Below, in pieces: positions 44,640-53,682 of a stretch of 64,000 nucleotides of DNA. Origin of the DNA: Exiguobacterium sp. s146 (GTDB lineage: Bacteria > Bacillota > Bacilli > Exiguobacteriales > Exiguobacteriaceae); assembly GCF_018618415.1 (NCBI RefSeq), contig NZ_JACSMA010000003.1, positions 62,001-126,000 of the forward strand. Reading direction: 5' to 3'. Each line of letters starts with the position of its first letter. Position 1 is the stretch's first letter. The position numbers were made by a program, and so were the translations under genes. The notes under the pieces were generated by a model. It made no database searches. It was not told the DNA's origin and was given only the letters and a program-made list of their open reading frames with translations.

Positions 44640-44668
44640 TTGACGGCAGCCGACTCATTTTGTATAGT
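44640..44668 (+). promoter_or_regulatory. Promoter of the PbuG-type permease gene
   Basis: TTGACG (44640-44645), 17-base spacer, TATAGT (44663-44668). It predicts a leader of about 70 bases. Confidence 0.8.
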
Positions 44669-44700
44669 CATCAAGTTGATAACGTTTATTCGACGATTGA

Positions 44701-44716
44701 CGAACGATATCGTTCG
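44701..44716. promoter_or_regulatory. 16-bp palindrome in the permease leader
   Basis: CGAACGATATCGTTCG is a perfect palindrome downstream of the promoter. CGAA cores recall the PurR boxes of Bacillales, and it could be an operator or an RNA hairpin. Confidence 0.5.
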
Positions 44717-44745
44717 GAAATTACTAATGATAGGGAGTTTTACTC

Positions 44746-46035
44746 ATGAACTTTTTTCAATTGAAACAACATGGAACGAACGTTAAACAAGAAGTGATGG
44801 CCGGCATCACAACGTTCGTGACGATGGCGTACATCTCCGTCGTCAACCCGGCGATTCTGTCAGACGCCGGCATCCCGTTCGCTCAGGCGTTCACGGCGAC
44901 CATCATCGCCATCTTGATCGGTACCGGACTCATGGCGTTTTACGCCAACCTTCCAATTGCTGTCGCACCAGGGATGGGACTGAACGCATTCTTCGCATAT
45001 ACGCTTGTCGCTCAGCAACAGATCGCACCGTCGGCCGCACTCGGCGTCGTCTTCGTCTCGTCGGTCTTCTTCTTGATTTTGTCGCTGTCACCGATTCGGA
45101 CGAAACTGATTCAAGCAATCCCAGCGTCGCTCAAGCATGCCATCACGACCGGGATCGGGTTGTTCATCGCCTCGCTCGGATTGAAGTTGTCAGGTCTTAT
45201 CGTCGCGGATGAGGCGAACCTCGTCCGTCTCGGAGACTTGTCATCACCGAGTGTCCTACTCGTCCTCGGTGGCTTGATCGTCTCGGCGCTCTTGTTCTCG
45301 CGGAACGTCCCCGGCTCGCTCCTCATCGGGATGGTGCTCACCGGAATCGCCGCCTATTTCATGGGTCTATTGAAAATTGAAGGCGTGACGGCAATGCCGA
45401 CCTTGCCGGAAGGGCTTATGGTTAATCCGCTCACGGCGTTCTCAGACGTCATCCAATACGGCTTGTTCGGTGCCGTCCTGTCATTCTTCCTCGTCACGTT
45501 ATTCGACACGACGGGTACGCTCGTCGGAGTCGGAAAACAGGCCAACCTGTTGAAAGAAGATGGGACGATCGAGAACGGGCACCGCGCCTTGTTCGCGGAC
45601 TCGCTCGCGACGATGGGTGGCTCACTCGTCGGGACGAGCCCGTCGACGGCCTATATCGAATCCGCTGCCGGTGTCGCTCAAGGTGGACGGACCGGTCTTA
45701 CGACAGCGGTCGTAGCTAGCTTGTTCGGCCTCACGCTTTTCTTCAGCCCGCTCATCGGCGCCATCTCTGGTGTCGCTGCCATCACAGCACCAGCCCTCAT
45801 CATCGTCGGCGCACTCATGTTGACGAACGTCCGCTATATCGACTGGACAGACTTCAGTGAATACTTCCCAGCGTTCATGACGATTCTCATCATGCCGCTC
45901 TCAGGTAGTATCGAACGCGGGATCGCCTTCGGGTTCATCCTGTATCCGATCTTTAAAGCAATGAACAAAGAGACGGTCCACCCGCTCATCTACTTGTTCG
46001 GTGCGCTTTTCATCTTGGAAATGTTCTTCCTCTGA
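44746..46035 (+). CDS. Guanine/hypoxanthine permease (AzgA family, PbuG/PbuO-like)
   Basis: A 429-residue purine transporter with about 12-13 helices. The AzgA-type opening (NVKQEVMAGITTFVTMAYISVVNPAIL in parts), APGMGLNAFFAYT and LFDTTGTLVGVGKQANL, and GTSPSTAYIESAAG are all family marks. PbuG takes up hypoxanthine and guanine. The start follows AGGGAG. Unlike xpt-pbuX it has no purine riboswitch; a promoter and a palindrome with CGAA arms lie upstream, suggesting PurR-type control. Confidence 0.92.
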   Translation: MNFFQLKQHGTNVKQEVMAGITTFVTMAYISVVNPAILSDAGIPFAQAFTATIIAILIGTGLMAFYANLPIAVAPGMGLNAFFAYTLVAQQQIAPSAALGVVFVSSVFFLILSLSPIRTKLIQAIPASLKHAITTGIGLFIASLGLKLSGLIVADEANLVRLGDLSSPSVLLVLGGLIVSALLFSRNVPGSLLIGMVLTGIAAYFMGLLKIEGVTAMPTLPEGLMVNPLTAFSDVIQYGLFGAVLSFFLVTLFDTTGTLVGVGKQANLLKEDGTIENGHRALFADSLATMGGSLVGTSPSTAYIESAAGVAQGGRTGLTTAVVASLFGLTLFFSPLIGAISGVAAITAPALIIVGALMLTNVRYIDWTDFSEYFPAFMTILIMPLSGSIERGIAFGFILYPIFKAMNKETVHPLIYLFGALFILEMFFL

Positions 46036-46046
46036 TATGTAAGTTG

Positions 46047-46073
46047 ACCCTCGTCGAAAGACGAGGGTTTTTC
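46047..46073 (+). terminator. Terminator
   Basis: ACCCTCGTC-GAAA-GACGAGGGT followed by T residues after the permease gene. Confidence 0.9.
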
Positions 46074-46227
46074 TGTTATCGAGCACGGGAACACTGTCTT
46101 ATATCAGGTTAGGCCTGAATCTTACTTCATTATCATTTAGTTCTCAATTAGACAGGATTTTACATTTTTTTTTAGAGAATCGCCCCATTTTTCTGTTTTG
46201 CTTCGGTTTGTTATGGAATAATAACCG

Positions 46228-46241
46228 TGAAACCGTTTACG
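46228..46241 (+). promoter_or_regulatory. cre-like site upstream of lutABC
   Basis: TGAAACCGTTTACG matches the CcpA cre consensus at 13 of 14 positions by my alignment and lies 34 bases before the lutA start, fitting catabolite repression of lactate use. Confidence 0.55.
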
Positions 46242-46274
46242 AATCACACTATGAACAGGAAAGAAGGAATGGAC

Positions 46275-47012
46275 ATGCCTAAAGTGGCACTGTTCGTCAC
46301 TTGTCTCTCGGATACGTTGTTCCCATCGGTAGGACAAGCGACGGTCGAACTGTTAGAACATCTAGGTTGTGACGTCAGTTTCCCGTTTGAACAGACGTGT
46401 TGCGGCCAGCCCGCCTATAACAGCGGCTACCATGAAGAGACGAAGAAGATTGCGAAGCATATGATTGAGACGTTCGAGAAGGCCGATGCCGACTATATCG
46501 TCGGTCCATCTGGTTCATGTGTCATGATGATGCGCGACTATCCGCACTTGTTCAAAGACGATCCGGCCTGGAAGATGCGGGCCGAGGCCCATGCGGCGAA
46601 GACGTTCGAGTTGACGCAGTTCATCGTCGACGTGCTGGAAGTGACAGACGTCGGAGCCAAGTTCCCGGCCAAGGCAACGTATCACGCGTCTTGTCATATG
46701 ACGCGCCTCCTCGGAATCGAGGCGGCACCGGGGCAATTGCTTAAACAAGTCGACGGCTTGACGATGCTCCCGCTCGAGAACGTCCATAACTGTTGTGGCT
46801 TCGGGGGGACGTTCTCTGTCAAAATGCCGGATGTCTCGGTGCAGATGGTCGACGAGAAAGTCGAATCGATTTTGAACTCGGGGGCCGAGGTGCTCATCGG
46901 GGCGGACGCCTCGTGTCTGATGAACATCGGGGGACGCCTGCACAAACAAGGGCATCCAATCAAAGTGATGCATATCGCGGAAGTGTTGAACGAAGGGGTG
47001 AAACAAGCATGA
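46275..47012 (+). CDS. lutA: L-lactate utilisation protein LutA
   Basis: A 245-residue subunit of the LutABC L-lactate dehydrogenase complex. It has two CCG domains with Cys pairs, seen in [13 protein letters not shown] and [13 protein letters not shown], plus ASCHMTRLL and GADASCLMN. These bind iron-sulfur clusters in electron transfer. The ATG at 46275 follows AAGAAGGAATGG; the ATG at 46227 overlaps the cre-like site and was not used. LutB starts by ATGA overlap. Confidence 0.95.
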   Translation: MPKVALFVTCLSDTLFPSVGQATVELLEHLGCDVSFPFEQTCCGQPAYNSGYHEETKKIAKHMIETFEKADADYIVGPSGSCVMMMRDYPHLFKDDPAWKMRAEAHAAKTFELTQFIVDVLEVTDVGAKFPAKATYHASCHMTRLLGIEAAPGQLLKQVDGLTMLPLENVHNCCGFGGTFSVKMPDVSVQMVDEKVESILNSGAEVLIGADASCLMNIGGRLHKQGHPIKVMHIAEVLNEGVKQA

Positions 47013-48418
47013 GCATGGGGATTCGGTTAGATGAGAAGTTTCAGGATCGACGGAAAGACGGGATCGACAATCCGTTCATGCGCCAGGCCGTCAGCTCGGC
47101 GCAAAACCGTCTGCGTGACGGTCGCTTAAATGCGGCAGGGGAACTCGGAGATTGGGAAGCGTTCCGGGACCATTCGGAAGAGATTCGCCAGCACGTGCTC
47201 GAACATCTCGACTACTACTTATATCAATTGAGCGAGAATATCTCGAAACGGGGCGGGAACGTCTTCTTCGCCGAGACGCCGGAAGAAGCAAACCGCTATA
47301 TCCGGGAAGTCGTGCGCGCTAAGAATGCCAAGCACGTCGTCAAATCAAAGTCGATGGTGACAGAAGAGATCGGCTTGAACGAGGCGCTCCATGAGGAAGG
47401 ATGCACGGTTGTCGAGTCCGACCTCGGGGAATGGATCCTTCAACTCGATAACGACCCGCCGTCGCATATCGTCGCCCCGGCCCTTCATAAAGACCGGAAC
47501 GCCGTCCACGAGACGTTCACGGCCCACGGCTACGAAGGAACGAACGATCCGACCGAGCTCGGACGCTATGCTCGTCGCGAGCTGCGAAAAGACTTTTTGA
47601 AAGCGGAAGTCGGGATCACCGGCTGTAACTTCGCCATCGCTGAGAGCGGTGCCGTCGGTCTTGTCACGAACGAAGGAAACGGGCGCATGGTGACGTCGCT
47701 TCCGGACACCGTCATTTCGGTCATGGGGATGGAACGGATCGTCCCGTCGTACGAAGAATTCGAGGTACTCGTCAACATGTTGTGCCGGAGTGCCGTCGGT
47801 CAACGACTCACATCGTATATCACGACATTCGCCGGTACGAGAGGGTTTGGTGAGGTCGATGGGCCAGAAGAGTTCCATCTCGTCATCGTCGACAACAAAC
47901 GCTCCGGTATCCTCGGCACACAATTCCAGTCGGTGCTTCAATGCATCCGTTGCGCGGCCTGCATCAATGTCTGTCCAGTCTATCGTCACATCGGCGGTCA
48001 TGCCTATGGCTCGATTTACCCGGGTCCGATTGGTGCCGTGCTCGCCCCGCTCCTCGACGGTTACGAGAACTATAAAGAGTTGCCGTACGCCTCGAGCCTA
48101 TGCGGGGCCTGTACGGAAGCCTGCCCGGTCAAAATCCCGCTCCACGAGCTGTTGATTGAGCATCGCCGTGTCATCGTCGAAGAGAAAAAACAGTCACCGT
48201 TCGTCGAACGCATCGCTATGAAAGGCTTCGCAGTCACGTCGTCGAGCCCGTTCTTGTTCGAAGCGGCCGAACACATCGCGCCGTTCGCATCGTCCCCGTT
48301 CACGAAAGCGGGACAAATCGATAAAGGCTTGCCAGCCTGGACAGATTCGAAAGACTTGCCGCAACCGGCCAAGCAGACGGTGCGGGATTGGTTCAAGAAA
48401 CGGGGGAATGCAGAATGA
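47009..48418 (+). CDS. lutB: L-lactate utilisation iron-sulfur protein LutB
   Basis: A 469-residue ferredoxin-like protein of the LutABC complex. The N-terminal two thirds is the LUD domain ([45 protein letters not shown] in parts). The C-terminal part has two 4Fe-4S motifs, [13 protein letters not shown] and [13 protein letters not shown]. It starts by overlap with the lutA stop and its stop overlaps the lutC ATG, so the three are made in coupled fashion. Confidence 0.96.
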   Translation: MSMGIRLDEKFQDRRKDGIDNPFMRQAVSSAQNRLRDGRLNAAGELGDWEAFRDHSEEIRQHVLEHLDYYLYQLSENISKRGGNVFFAETPEEANRYIREVVRAKNAKHVVKSKSMVTEEIGLNEALHEEGCTVVESDLGEWILQLDNDPPSHIVAPALHKDRNAVHETFTAHGYEGTNDPTELGRYARRELRKDFLKAEVGITGCNFAIAESGAVGLVTNEGNGRMVTSLPDTVISVMGMERIVPSYEEFEVLVNMLCRSAVGQRLTSYITTFAGTRGFGEVDGPEEFHLVIVDNKRSGILGTQFQSVLQCIRCAACINVCPVYRHIGGHAYGSIYPGPIGAVLAPLLDGYENYKELPYASSLCGACTEACPVKIPLHELLIEHRRVIVEEKKQSPFVERIAMKGFAVTSSSPFLFEAAEHIAPFASSPFTKAGQIDKGLPAWTDSKDLPQPAKQTVRDWFKKRGNAE

Positions 48419-49110
48419 ATCCAGGAACGATCACCAACCGCGAGGACTTTCTAAAACGAATCGCGGGACAGCTCGGACGTGATGTCGACTTGACGCCGCC
48501 GAAACGAGTGTACAAGCATCGTCCGCAAGACGAGGTGTTGAAAGACGCGTCCGACGAGGAACTGCTCGAGACGTTCCGGATGGTCGCGACACGCATCCAC
48601 ACCGACGTCGTCGAATGCGAGTCGGCTAATCTCGATGATACGCTCCGCCTGTTGATTGAACGATATGACGGGAAGGCCATCATCGCCGAACATGACGACC
48701 GGATTCAGACGTGGGCACCCCAGACGAGTGAATCGTTCAACTGGTGGGATGCTGAGCGTCCGGAAGACAGTCGTGCCCTCGCCATAAAAGCCGATATCGG
48801 TATCACGATTGCCGACCAGGCGCTCGCCGAGAGTGCGACAATCGTCCAGTACGCCGCGCCAAGCAAGTCACGCACAATCAGCTTATTGCCACGCGACCAT
48901 ATTGCCATCATCCCGAAATCCGTTCTCGTGCCGCGGATGACACAGGCAGCCAAAAAATTAGCTGAACTTGACCGCACCGGTGACCTCGCTTCGCCGAACG
49001 GTGTCAATTTCATCTCCGGTCCATCGAACTCAGCCGATATCGAGATGAATTTGATTGTCGGGGTCCACGGACCGGTCCGTGTCGCCTACGTGCTCGTTCA
49101 CGATTTATAA
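48415..49110 (+). CDS. lutC: L-lactate utilisation protein LutC
   Basis: A 231-residue LUD-domain protein, third member of the lactate oxidation complex. It contains [30 protein letters not shown], and a [19 protein letters not shown] ending, all typical of LutC. The ATG overlaps the lutB stop. No lactate permease or LutR regulator gene is in the window. It ends at a strong bidirectional terminator. Confidence 0.95.
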   Translation: MNPGTITNREDFLKRIAGQLGRDVDLTPPKRVYKHRPQDEVLKDASDEELLETFRMVATRIHTDVVECESANLDDTLRLLIERYDGKAIIAEHDDRIQTWAPQTSESFNWWDAERPEDSRALAIKADIGITIADQALAESATIVQYAAPSKSRTISLLPRDHIAIIPKSVLVPRMTQAAKKLAELDRTGDLASPNGVNFISGPSNSADIEMNLIVGVHGPVRVAYVLVHDL

Positions 49111-49112
49111 AC

Positions 49113-49153
49113 AAAAAGACTCGCGCGTGAATGGCTCACGCGCGAGTCTTTTT
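49113..49153. terminator. Bidirectional terminator
   Basis: AAAAAGACTCGCGCGTGA and TCACGCGCGAGTCTTTTT form a long stem between convergent lutC and DUF4097 genes. Confidence 0.92.
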
Positions 49154-49157
49154 ATGT

Positions 49158-50183
49158 TTATTCGACCGTGATGCTCCCGTTCGAGCTCGTCAGCTTGAGT
49201 TCGACCGTCCCGTCTCCGAACGTCCGCTCATTCGCCCGGTCCCCGAACAGCTCGACTTTGCCGTTTCTCGTCTTGGCCCGGATGACGGCGTCATGCGGCT
49301 CTCGCTTCAGACGCACGTCGATGCGTCCATTGTTCGTCTTCAGACGGACCGGATGCTCGAGCGCATCAATGATACAGTCGATACGTCCGTTCGACGTCTT
49401 CGCCTCGACCGCACCTGTCACATCATGGATATCGAGACGGCCGTTCGACGACTGAATCTCGAGACGATTCACCGTCGAGCCGAGTACTTCCACGTGTCCG
49501 TTCGATGATTGTGCGTCGAGGTCCTGTCCTGTCATCGACGTGAGACTGACCTTCCCGTTCGACGAACGGAATGAACCTCGCTTGGCGCTCACCGTGTGCG
49601 CCGTGATGCCCCCGTTCTCACTCTCGACTTCGACCGATGCGGCTTCAAGATTGCGGACGTCACAAGAACCGAGCCGGTTTTTCAGGACGACTTGCTCGTA
49701 CGCATGGCGCGGCAGCTCGACATGTAGCACCGGGGCCTTCGTCACCGCCCAGGCGAACAAATTCGATAGCCCGAACCGGCGCTCCGACTCGATTCGAATC
49801 TCAAGTGTGTCCCCGACAATCTCCATCGTCACCCCATGATCCCGTTCCGTCTCGAGCGTCGCGTAAGCAAAGCCGTCATGAGACGGCACGACTTGGACGT
49901 GCGCCTGCAGCACGTTAATCGAGACGTTGCGGAACGCCACGTTCTGACTTTTGACAACGGCCGGTTCTTTACGCACCTCAGACGACGGCTCGGCCGAGTC
50001 GAGCAACTCGCTTGCGAGCGCGCTCGGGGTCCCGAGCTCTTCAATCATCGCCGCATCCGTCTTCCCATCGATCCGTCCGCTCGCAAAGTATTCTGACACA
50101 TCCCGTAAAATATCGACCCGCTCGATGACGCTCATCCCCATGAGTAACCGTTCGAGTTCCAATAAATACTGTTCTTCTGTCAT
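49158..50183 (-). CDS. DUF1700-DUF4097 beta-repeat protein
   Basis: A 341-residue protein. The first 65 residues (EEQYLLELERLLMGMSVIERVDILRDVSEYF) are a DUF1700-like helical domain. The rest is a right-handed beta solenoid of the DUF4097 type, with seven or so repeats of S/T-S/N-NGR/K/H (SSNGKVSL, SSNGHVEV, SSNGRLDI, TSNGRIDC, TNNGRIDV, TRNGKVEL, SSNGSITV). No membrane span or signal peptide is visible. The start overlaps the PadR gene stop (ATGA). LiaG-like proteins have the same fold in envelope stress operons; the role here is unknown. Confidence 0.9.
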   Translation of the reverse strand: MTEEQYLLELERLLMGMSVIERVDILRDVSEYFASGRIDGKTDAAMIEELGTPSALASELLDSAEPSSEVRKEPAVVKSQNVAFRNVSINVLQAHVQVVPSHDGFAYATLETERDHGVTMEIVGDTLEIRIESERRFGLSNLFAWAVTKAPVLHVELPRHAYEQVVLKNRLGSCDVRNLEAASVEVESENGGITAHTVSAKRGSFRSSNGKVSLTSMTGQDLDAQSSNGHVEVLGSTVNRLEIQSSNGRLDIHDVTGAVEAKTSNGRIDCIIDALEHPVRLKTNNGRIDVRLKREPHDAVIRAKTRNGKVELFGDRANERTFGDGTVELKLTSSNGSITVE

Positions 50184-50500
50184 TTGTCCGTTCCCCCTTC
50201 AATCAATTCGTTGACACCGGTCGTGAACGTTTCCCATTCCGCACGCAACTCCGCCAAATGCGCTTTCCCCTGCTCCGTGATCGTGTAATACTTTCGCGGC
50301 GGCCCTTCTGCCGATTCCTTTAAGTACGTCGTGAAATACCCGTCCGACGTGAGTCGCCGCAGGAGCGGATAGACGGCCCCTTCCGAGATGGCGACTTTCG
50401 CCGAGATGGCTTGCACGAGCTCGTACCCATAACGGTCGTGCGTCTCGACGAGCGCGAGCACACATAAATTGAGCACGCCTTTCTTGAACTGAGGATTCAT
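50180..50500 (-). CDS. PadR-family transcriptional regulator
   Basis: A 106-residue winged-helix repressor with the PadR core: LALVETHDRYGYELVQAIS, SEGAVYPLLRRLTSDGYF (HTH and wing) and PPRKYYTITEQGKAHL. The ATG at 50500 follows GGAGGCGAGGG. It is coupled to the DUF1700/DUF4097 protein by overlap, a pairing common in Bacillota. A cluster of CAATAG half-sites at 50529-50566 lies at its promoter, a probable autoregulatory operator. Confidence 0.93.
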   Translation of the reverse strand: MNPQFKKGVLNLCVLALVETHDRYGYELVQAISAKVAISEGAVYPLLRRLTSDGYFTTYLKESAEGPPRKYYTITEQGKAHLAELRAEWETFTTGVNELIEGGTDK

Positions 50501-50528
50501 TCCCTCGCCTCCTCTACTATATATTAAA

Positions 50529-50566
50529 CAATAGCTCATCATTTACTATTATTCAATAGACAATAG
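50529..50566. promoter_or_regulatory. CAATAG/CTATT half-site cluster, likely PadR operator
   Basis: CAATAG occurs at 50529-50534, 50554-50559 and 50561-50566, with CTATTA at 50546-50551 in inverse orientation. It lies just upstream of the PadR gene and before the divergent kinase. Confidence 0.5.
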
Positions 50567-50691
50567 TTGATTTTCCGGTTATTTCTTGATTGGTGGCAAC
50601 ATCTGGTTTAAATCTGTACAATGAAGGAACGACACTCGCAGGGTATTTGTCACAGTAGGAATGTACGCAGTTCCAGGAAGGAACGGTCTTT

Positions 50692-52647
50692 ATGAAAGCA
50701 TGGATTGACCAGCGGATCGGAAGACAGTTTTTATTCGTCTTCTATTTATTCATCGGACTGATCCTCCTTACCTCACTTGCCGTATACATGTATACGGAAA
50801 ACCGAATCGAACAGACGACATCATCGCTCGAGAACATTAGTGAACGTCGCACGAACGCGACCGAACTATTCGAGACGTGGCAGTCGATGCAATATGAAAT
50901 GCGTGGGTATGTCATCCTCGGCGACGAGGCGATGCTCGCCCGCGTGAAAGACAAACAAGAATTGATTGAGATTCAAACCGCTTGGTTCGAGACGAATGCG
51001 GTCACGGACAAAGAGAAGACGTATGCCAGCGATGCGCGGACACTCTTCTCGGCCTACCAGCAGCGTGTCATGCCGAGCCTAGAACGCTATGTCATCGCCA
51101 AACGCGAAGGCACGGTCACCGAACCGTTCTTGAAAATGCCGACGCTCGGCAAAGTGACGCCGCAAGCGGAGCCGCCTGCCGACCGTAAATTCAAAATCAA
51201 CTCGAAAAGTGCGGCGGATATGAGCGCGAGCATCGTCGATATGGAGACGGTGTTCACCGAATATCGCAACTCGTTGAACGAAGAAGAGAATCAGTTGCGG
51301 GAACAACTCGCCACCCACACCAAATGGGCGCAAGTGCTCTGGCTCCTGTCCCTCCTCGCCGTGTTGCTCGTCCTCTTTATCGCAGCCCGTCCTTACGTGA
51401 AGCGTTTGACCGGCCAACTGCAGAACTTGATTATCAACAGTGAGCGGCTGGCAGATGAACGAATCATTCCGATTCCAGCGGCCGTCTCTTCGCGAAACGA
51501 GGTCGGACAATTGACGAACTCGTTCCGTCAAATGGCCTCTTCGCTCGCGACGCAACGCAACCAAGTCGAGGAGGAACGCGAGAAAACAGCACGCCTCCTA
51601 CATTCGATTCGTGATGCGGTCATCTATGTCGAGCATACGACACATGAGAGGTTCGCCAACCAAGCCCTCTTCGTCATGTTCAATCAAGCCGCCACGAAAC
51701 GAAACGAGATGGACTTGTATCGCTTGGATGCCGATTTAGAAGAACTCGGTCTTCAAGTCGATCAAAAAGACTCATTCTTCTCGTTCATGCGCCGTGCGTT
51801 TGACGGCGAGAGCATGGAAGAAAGTGTGACCTTCTCGATGAATCAGGAAGAACGGTTCATCCAGATGTATGCGGAGAAAATCCACTTGCGTGGCACCCGT
51901 CACGGCACGATGCTCGTTTTCCGCGACGTGACACAAGAGACCGAGGTCGACCGTCTGAAAACGGAACTCGTGTCGACCGTGTCGCATGAATTACGCACAC
52001 CGCTCACGAGCATTATCGGATTCACCGAGCTGCTTCGCTATCGGACGATGCCTGCGGAGCGCATTGAGCAATATTTAGGGATGATTCACAAAGAGACGCT
52101 CCGTCTCGAGGACTTGATCTCCAACTTGCTCGACGTGCAACGGATGGAGTCCGGCAAACAGACGTATCACAGTCAACCTGAAAGCCTACATGCCATCTTG
52201 AAAGAGACGATCGCCATCCATCAAGGCGCGAGTGAGCATCATCAGCTCTCCCTCGAATGTGATACGAATCTATACGTATATGGTGATCGGGATCGCCTGA
52301 GTCAACTGTTCACGAACATGCTCCACAATGCGATCAAATATTCACCAGATGGCGGAAAAGTCGCTGTCTGTGTCACGAACGACAAGTCCGACGTCATCGA
52401 GATTTCGATTCAAGACGCCGGCATCGGCATTCCAGCCTCGGCGTTGCCGAAACTGTTCGACAAGTTTTATCGTGTCGACAATTCGGCCAGTCGGAAAATC
52501 GGCGGCACGGGCCTCGGCCTCGCCATCTGTAAAGAGATTGCCGAAGGACATGGCGGAACGATTCACGTCGATTCGAGCGTCGGCCACGGCTCGACGTTCA
52601 CCATCATCTTGCCGAAATACGCGGCGGAAGATCAACTCAGCAGTTAA
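50692..52647 (+). CDS. Orphan sensor histidine kinase with CHASE3-like input
   Basis: A 651-residue kinase: TM1 at about 13-33, a helical extracytoplasmic sensor of about 190 residues (CHASE3-like, TSSLENISERRTNATELFETW), TM2 at about 224-245, HAMP, a PAS-like domain at about 300-415, HisKA with the acceptor in STVSHELRTPLTSIIGF, and HATPase_c with MLHNAIKYSPDGG, DAGIGIP, KFYRVDN and GGTGLGLAICK. No response regulator gene is next to it, so its partner is encoded elsewhere. It is divergent from the PadR operon. Start follows GGAAGGAACGG. Confidence 0.93.
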   Translation: MKAWIDQRIGRQFLFVFYLFIGLILLTSLAVYMYTENRIEQTTSSLENISERRTNATELFETWQSMQYEMRGYVILGDEAMLARVKDKQELIEIQTAWFETNAVTDKEKTYASDARTLFSAYQQRVMPSLERYVIAKREGTVTEPFLKMPTLGKVTPQAEPPADRKFKINSKSAADMSASIVDMETVFTEYRNSLNEEENQLREQLATHTKWAQVLWLLSLLAVLLVLFIAARPYVKRLTGQLQNLIINSERLADERIIPIPAAVSSRNEVGQLTNSFRQMASSLATQRNQVEEEREKTARLLHSIRDAVIYVEHTTHERFANQALFVMFNQAATKRNEMDLYRLDADLEELGLQVDQKDSFFSFMRRAFDGESMEESVTFSMNQEERFIQMYAEKIHLRGTRHGTMLVFRDVTQETEVDRLKTELVSTVSHELRTPLTSIIGFTELLRYRTMPAERIEQYLGMIHKETLRLEDLISNLLDVQRMESGKQTYHSQPESLHAILKETIAIHQGASEHHQLSLECDTNLYVYGDRDRLSQLFTNMLHNAIKYSPDGGKVAVCVTNDKSDVIEISIQDAGIGIPASALPKLFDKFYRVDNSASRKIGGTGLGLAICKEIAEGHGGTIHVDSSVGHGSTFTIILPKYAAEDQLSS

Positions 52648-52654
52648 TACACAA

Positions 52655-52685
52655 AGGGAGGCTTCGCTTGACGCGGAGCCTCCCT
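52655..52685. terminator. Hairpin between kinase and dehydrogenase genes
   Basis: AGGGAGGCTTCGC-TTGA-CGCGGAGCCTCCCT forms a strong stem but has no clear T run, so it is a possible terminator only. Confidence 0.5.
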
Positions 52686-52689
52686 GTTG

Positions 52690-53487
52690 TCATTGCACTT
52701 TATTTTCAGGACCGAATGATGGATAGAGCGACAGACCGCCGTCCGCGAAAATCGTCGCGCCGGTGACGTACGATGACTCGTCTGAGGCGAGCCATGCCGC
52801 AACGGCTGCAATCTGTTCCGGACGCCCGATTTCATGGGTCGGGATGAGCGCCTCGAGCCCTTTCTTCTCTTCCGGGTCTTGCATCGTCTCTTCATTGATT
52901 GGTGTGTCGATGGCACCTGGTGCGATGCCGTTGACGCGGATCTTGTTCGGCGCGTATTCGAGCGCGACCGATTTCGTGAACATCTTGACGCCACCTTTAC
53001 TCGCTGCATAATGCGTGTAACCTGGACGCGGAATCACTTCATGCACCGATGACATGTTGATGATGTTCCCTTGAATCTCGTGATCGACAAAGTATTTGAG
53101 GGCGGCACGCACACCGAGGAACGTACCCGTCAAGTTCGTGTCGATGATTTTCTTCCAGTTATCGAGTTCCATCTCGTGCGTCTTCGCTTCGACCTGTACG
53201 CCGGCGTTGTTGACGAAGATGTCCATCTTCCCGAACTCAGCGACGGCCGTTTCAATCATCTTCTCGGCGAGTCCTTCTTCGGCGACGTCCCCTTTGACGG
53301 CGACCGCTTTCCCACCGGCGGCCTCGATGCCTTGAATGACCTTGTTCATCTCGTCCTCGCTGCTACGATAGTTCAGGACGACGTGAACCCCTTCCTTCGC
53401 ATATCGTTCCGCGATGGCGCGCCCGAGTCCCTTCGAACTTCCGGTGATGACCGCGACTTTTCCTTTTAGTTCTGGATAGTTAGCCAT
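52690..53487 (-). CDS. Glucose 1-dehydrogenase-like SDR
   Basis: A 265-residue short-chain dehydrogenase. The nucleotide loop is TGSSKGLGRAIAERY, with NNAG at about residue 95 and catalytic Ser-Tyr-Lys in MSSVHEVIPRPGYTHYAASKGG in parts. Its sequence closely parallels B. megaterium glucose dehydrogenase from memory, including the C-terminal FADGGLSLYPSF. It probably oxidises glucose or a related sugar with NAD(P)+. The start follows GAAGGAGG. It is a single-gene unit convergent with the kinase gene. Confidence 0.9.
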   Translation of the reverse strand: MANYPELKGKVAVITGSSKGLGRAIAERYAKEGVHVVLNYRSSEDEMNKVIQGIEAAGGKAVAVKGDVAEEGLAEKMIETAVAEFGKMDIFVNNAGVQVEAKTHEMELDNWKKIIDTNLTGTFLGVRAALKYFVDHEIQGNIINMSSVHEVIPRPGYTHYAASKGGVKMFTKSVALEYAPNKIRVNGIAPGAIDTPINEETMQDPEEKKGLEALIPTHEIGRPEQIAAVAAWLASDESSYVTGATIFADGGLSLYPSFGPENKVQ

Positions 53488-53657
53488 ATCAATTCCTCCT
53501 TCGTCTCTTCTCGATTTGTAGTTCCCTCATTCCCCTCTTCATCAAACCTTTCCGACTGTTTTTTGAATATTTTTGGTAAATCTACTATACTGAAACAAAC
53601 TATTCGTTTTCAGGGATTTCCCTGAACGACATACGACTTAACGTTAATGGAGGTGAC

Positions 53658-53682
53658 TCCCCGATTTTTGGGGGAATTTTTG
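53658..53682 (+). promoter_or_regulatory. Hairpin and alternative starts of the CNNM gene
   Basis: TCCCC and GGGGGA around 53658-53675 can pair and hide the ribosome binding site before TTG 53680. A perfect GGAGGTGA lies at 53649-53656. Which start is used (ATG 53647, TTG 53668, TTG 53680 or ATG 53692) is not decided by sequence alone. Confidence 0.4.

Noticed and set aside
53500..53680. Mg-sensing M-box riboswitch before the CNNM gene
   Set aside because: The leader is too short and lacks the M-box consensus; only small hairpins are present.
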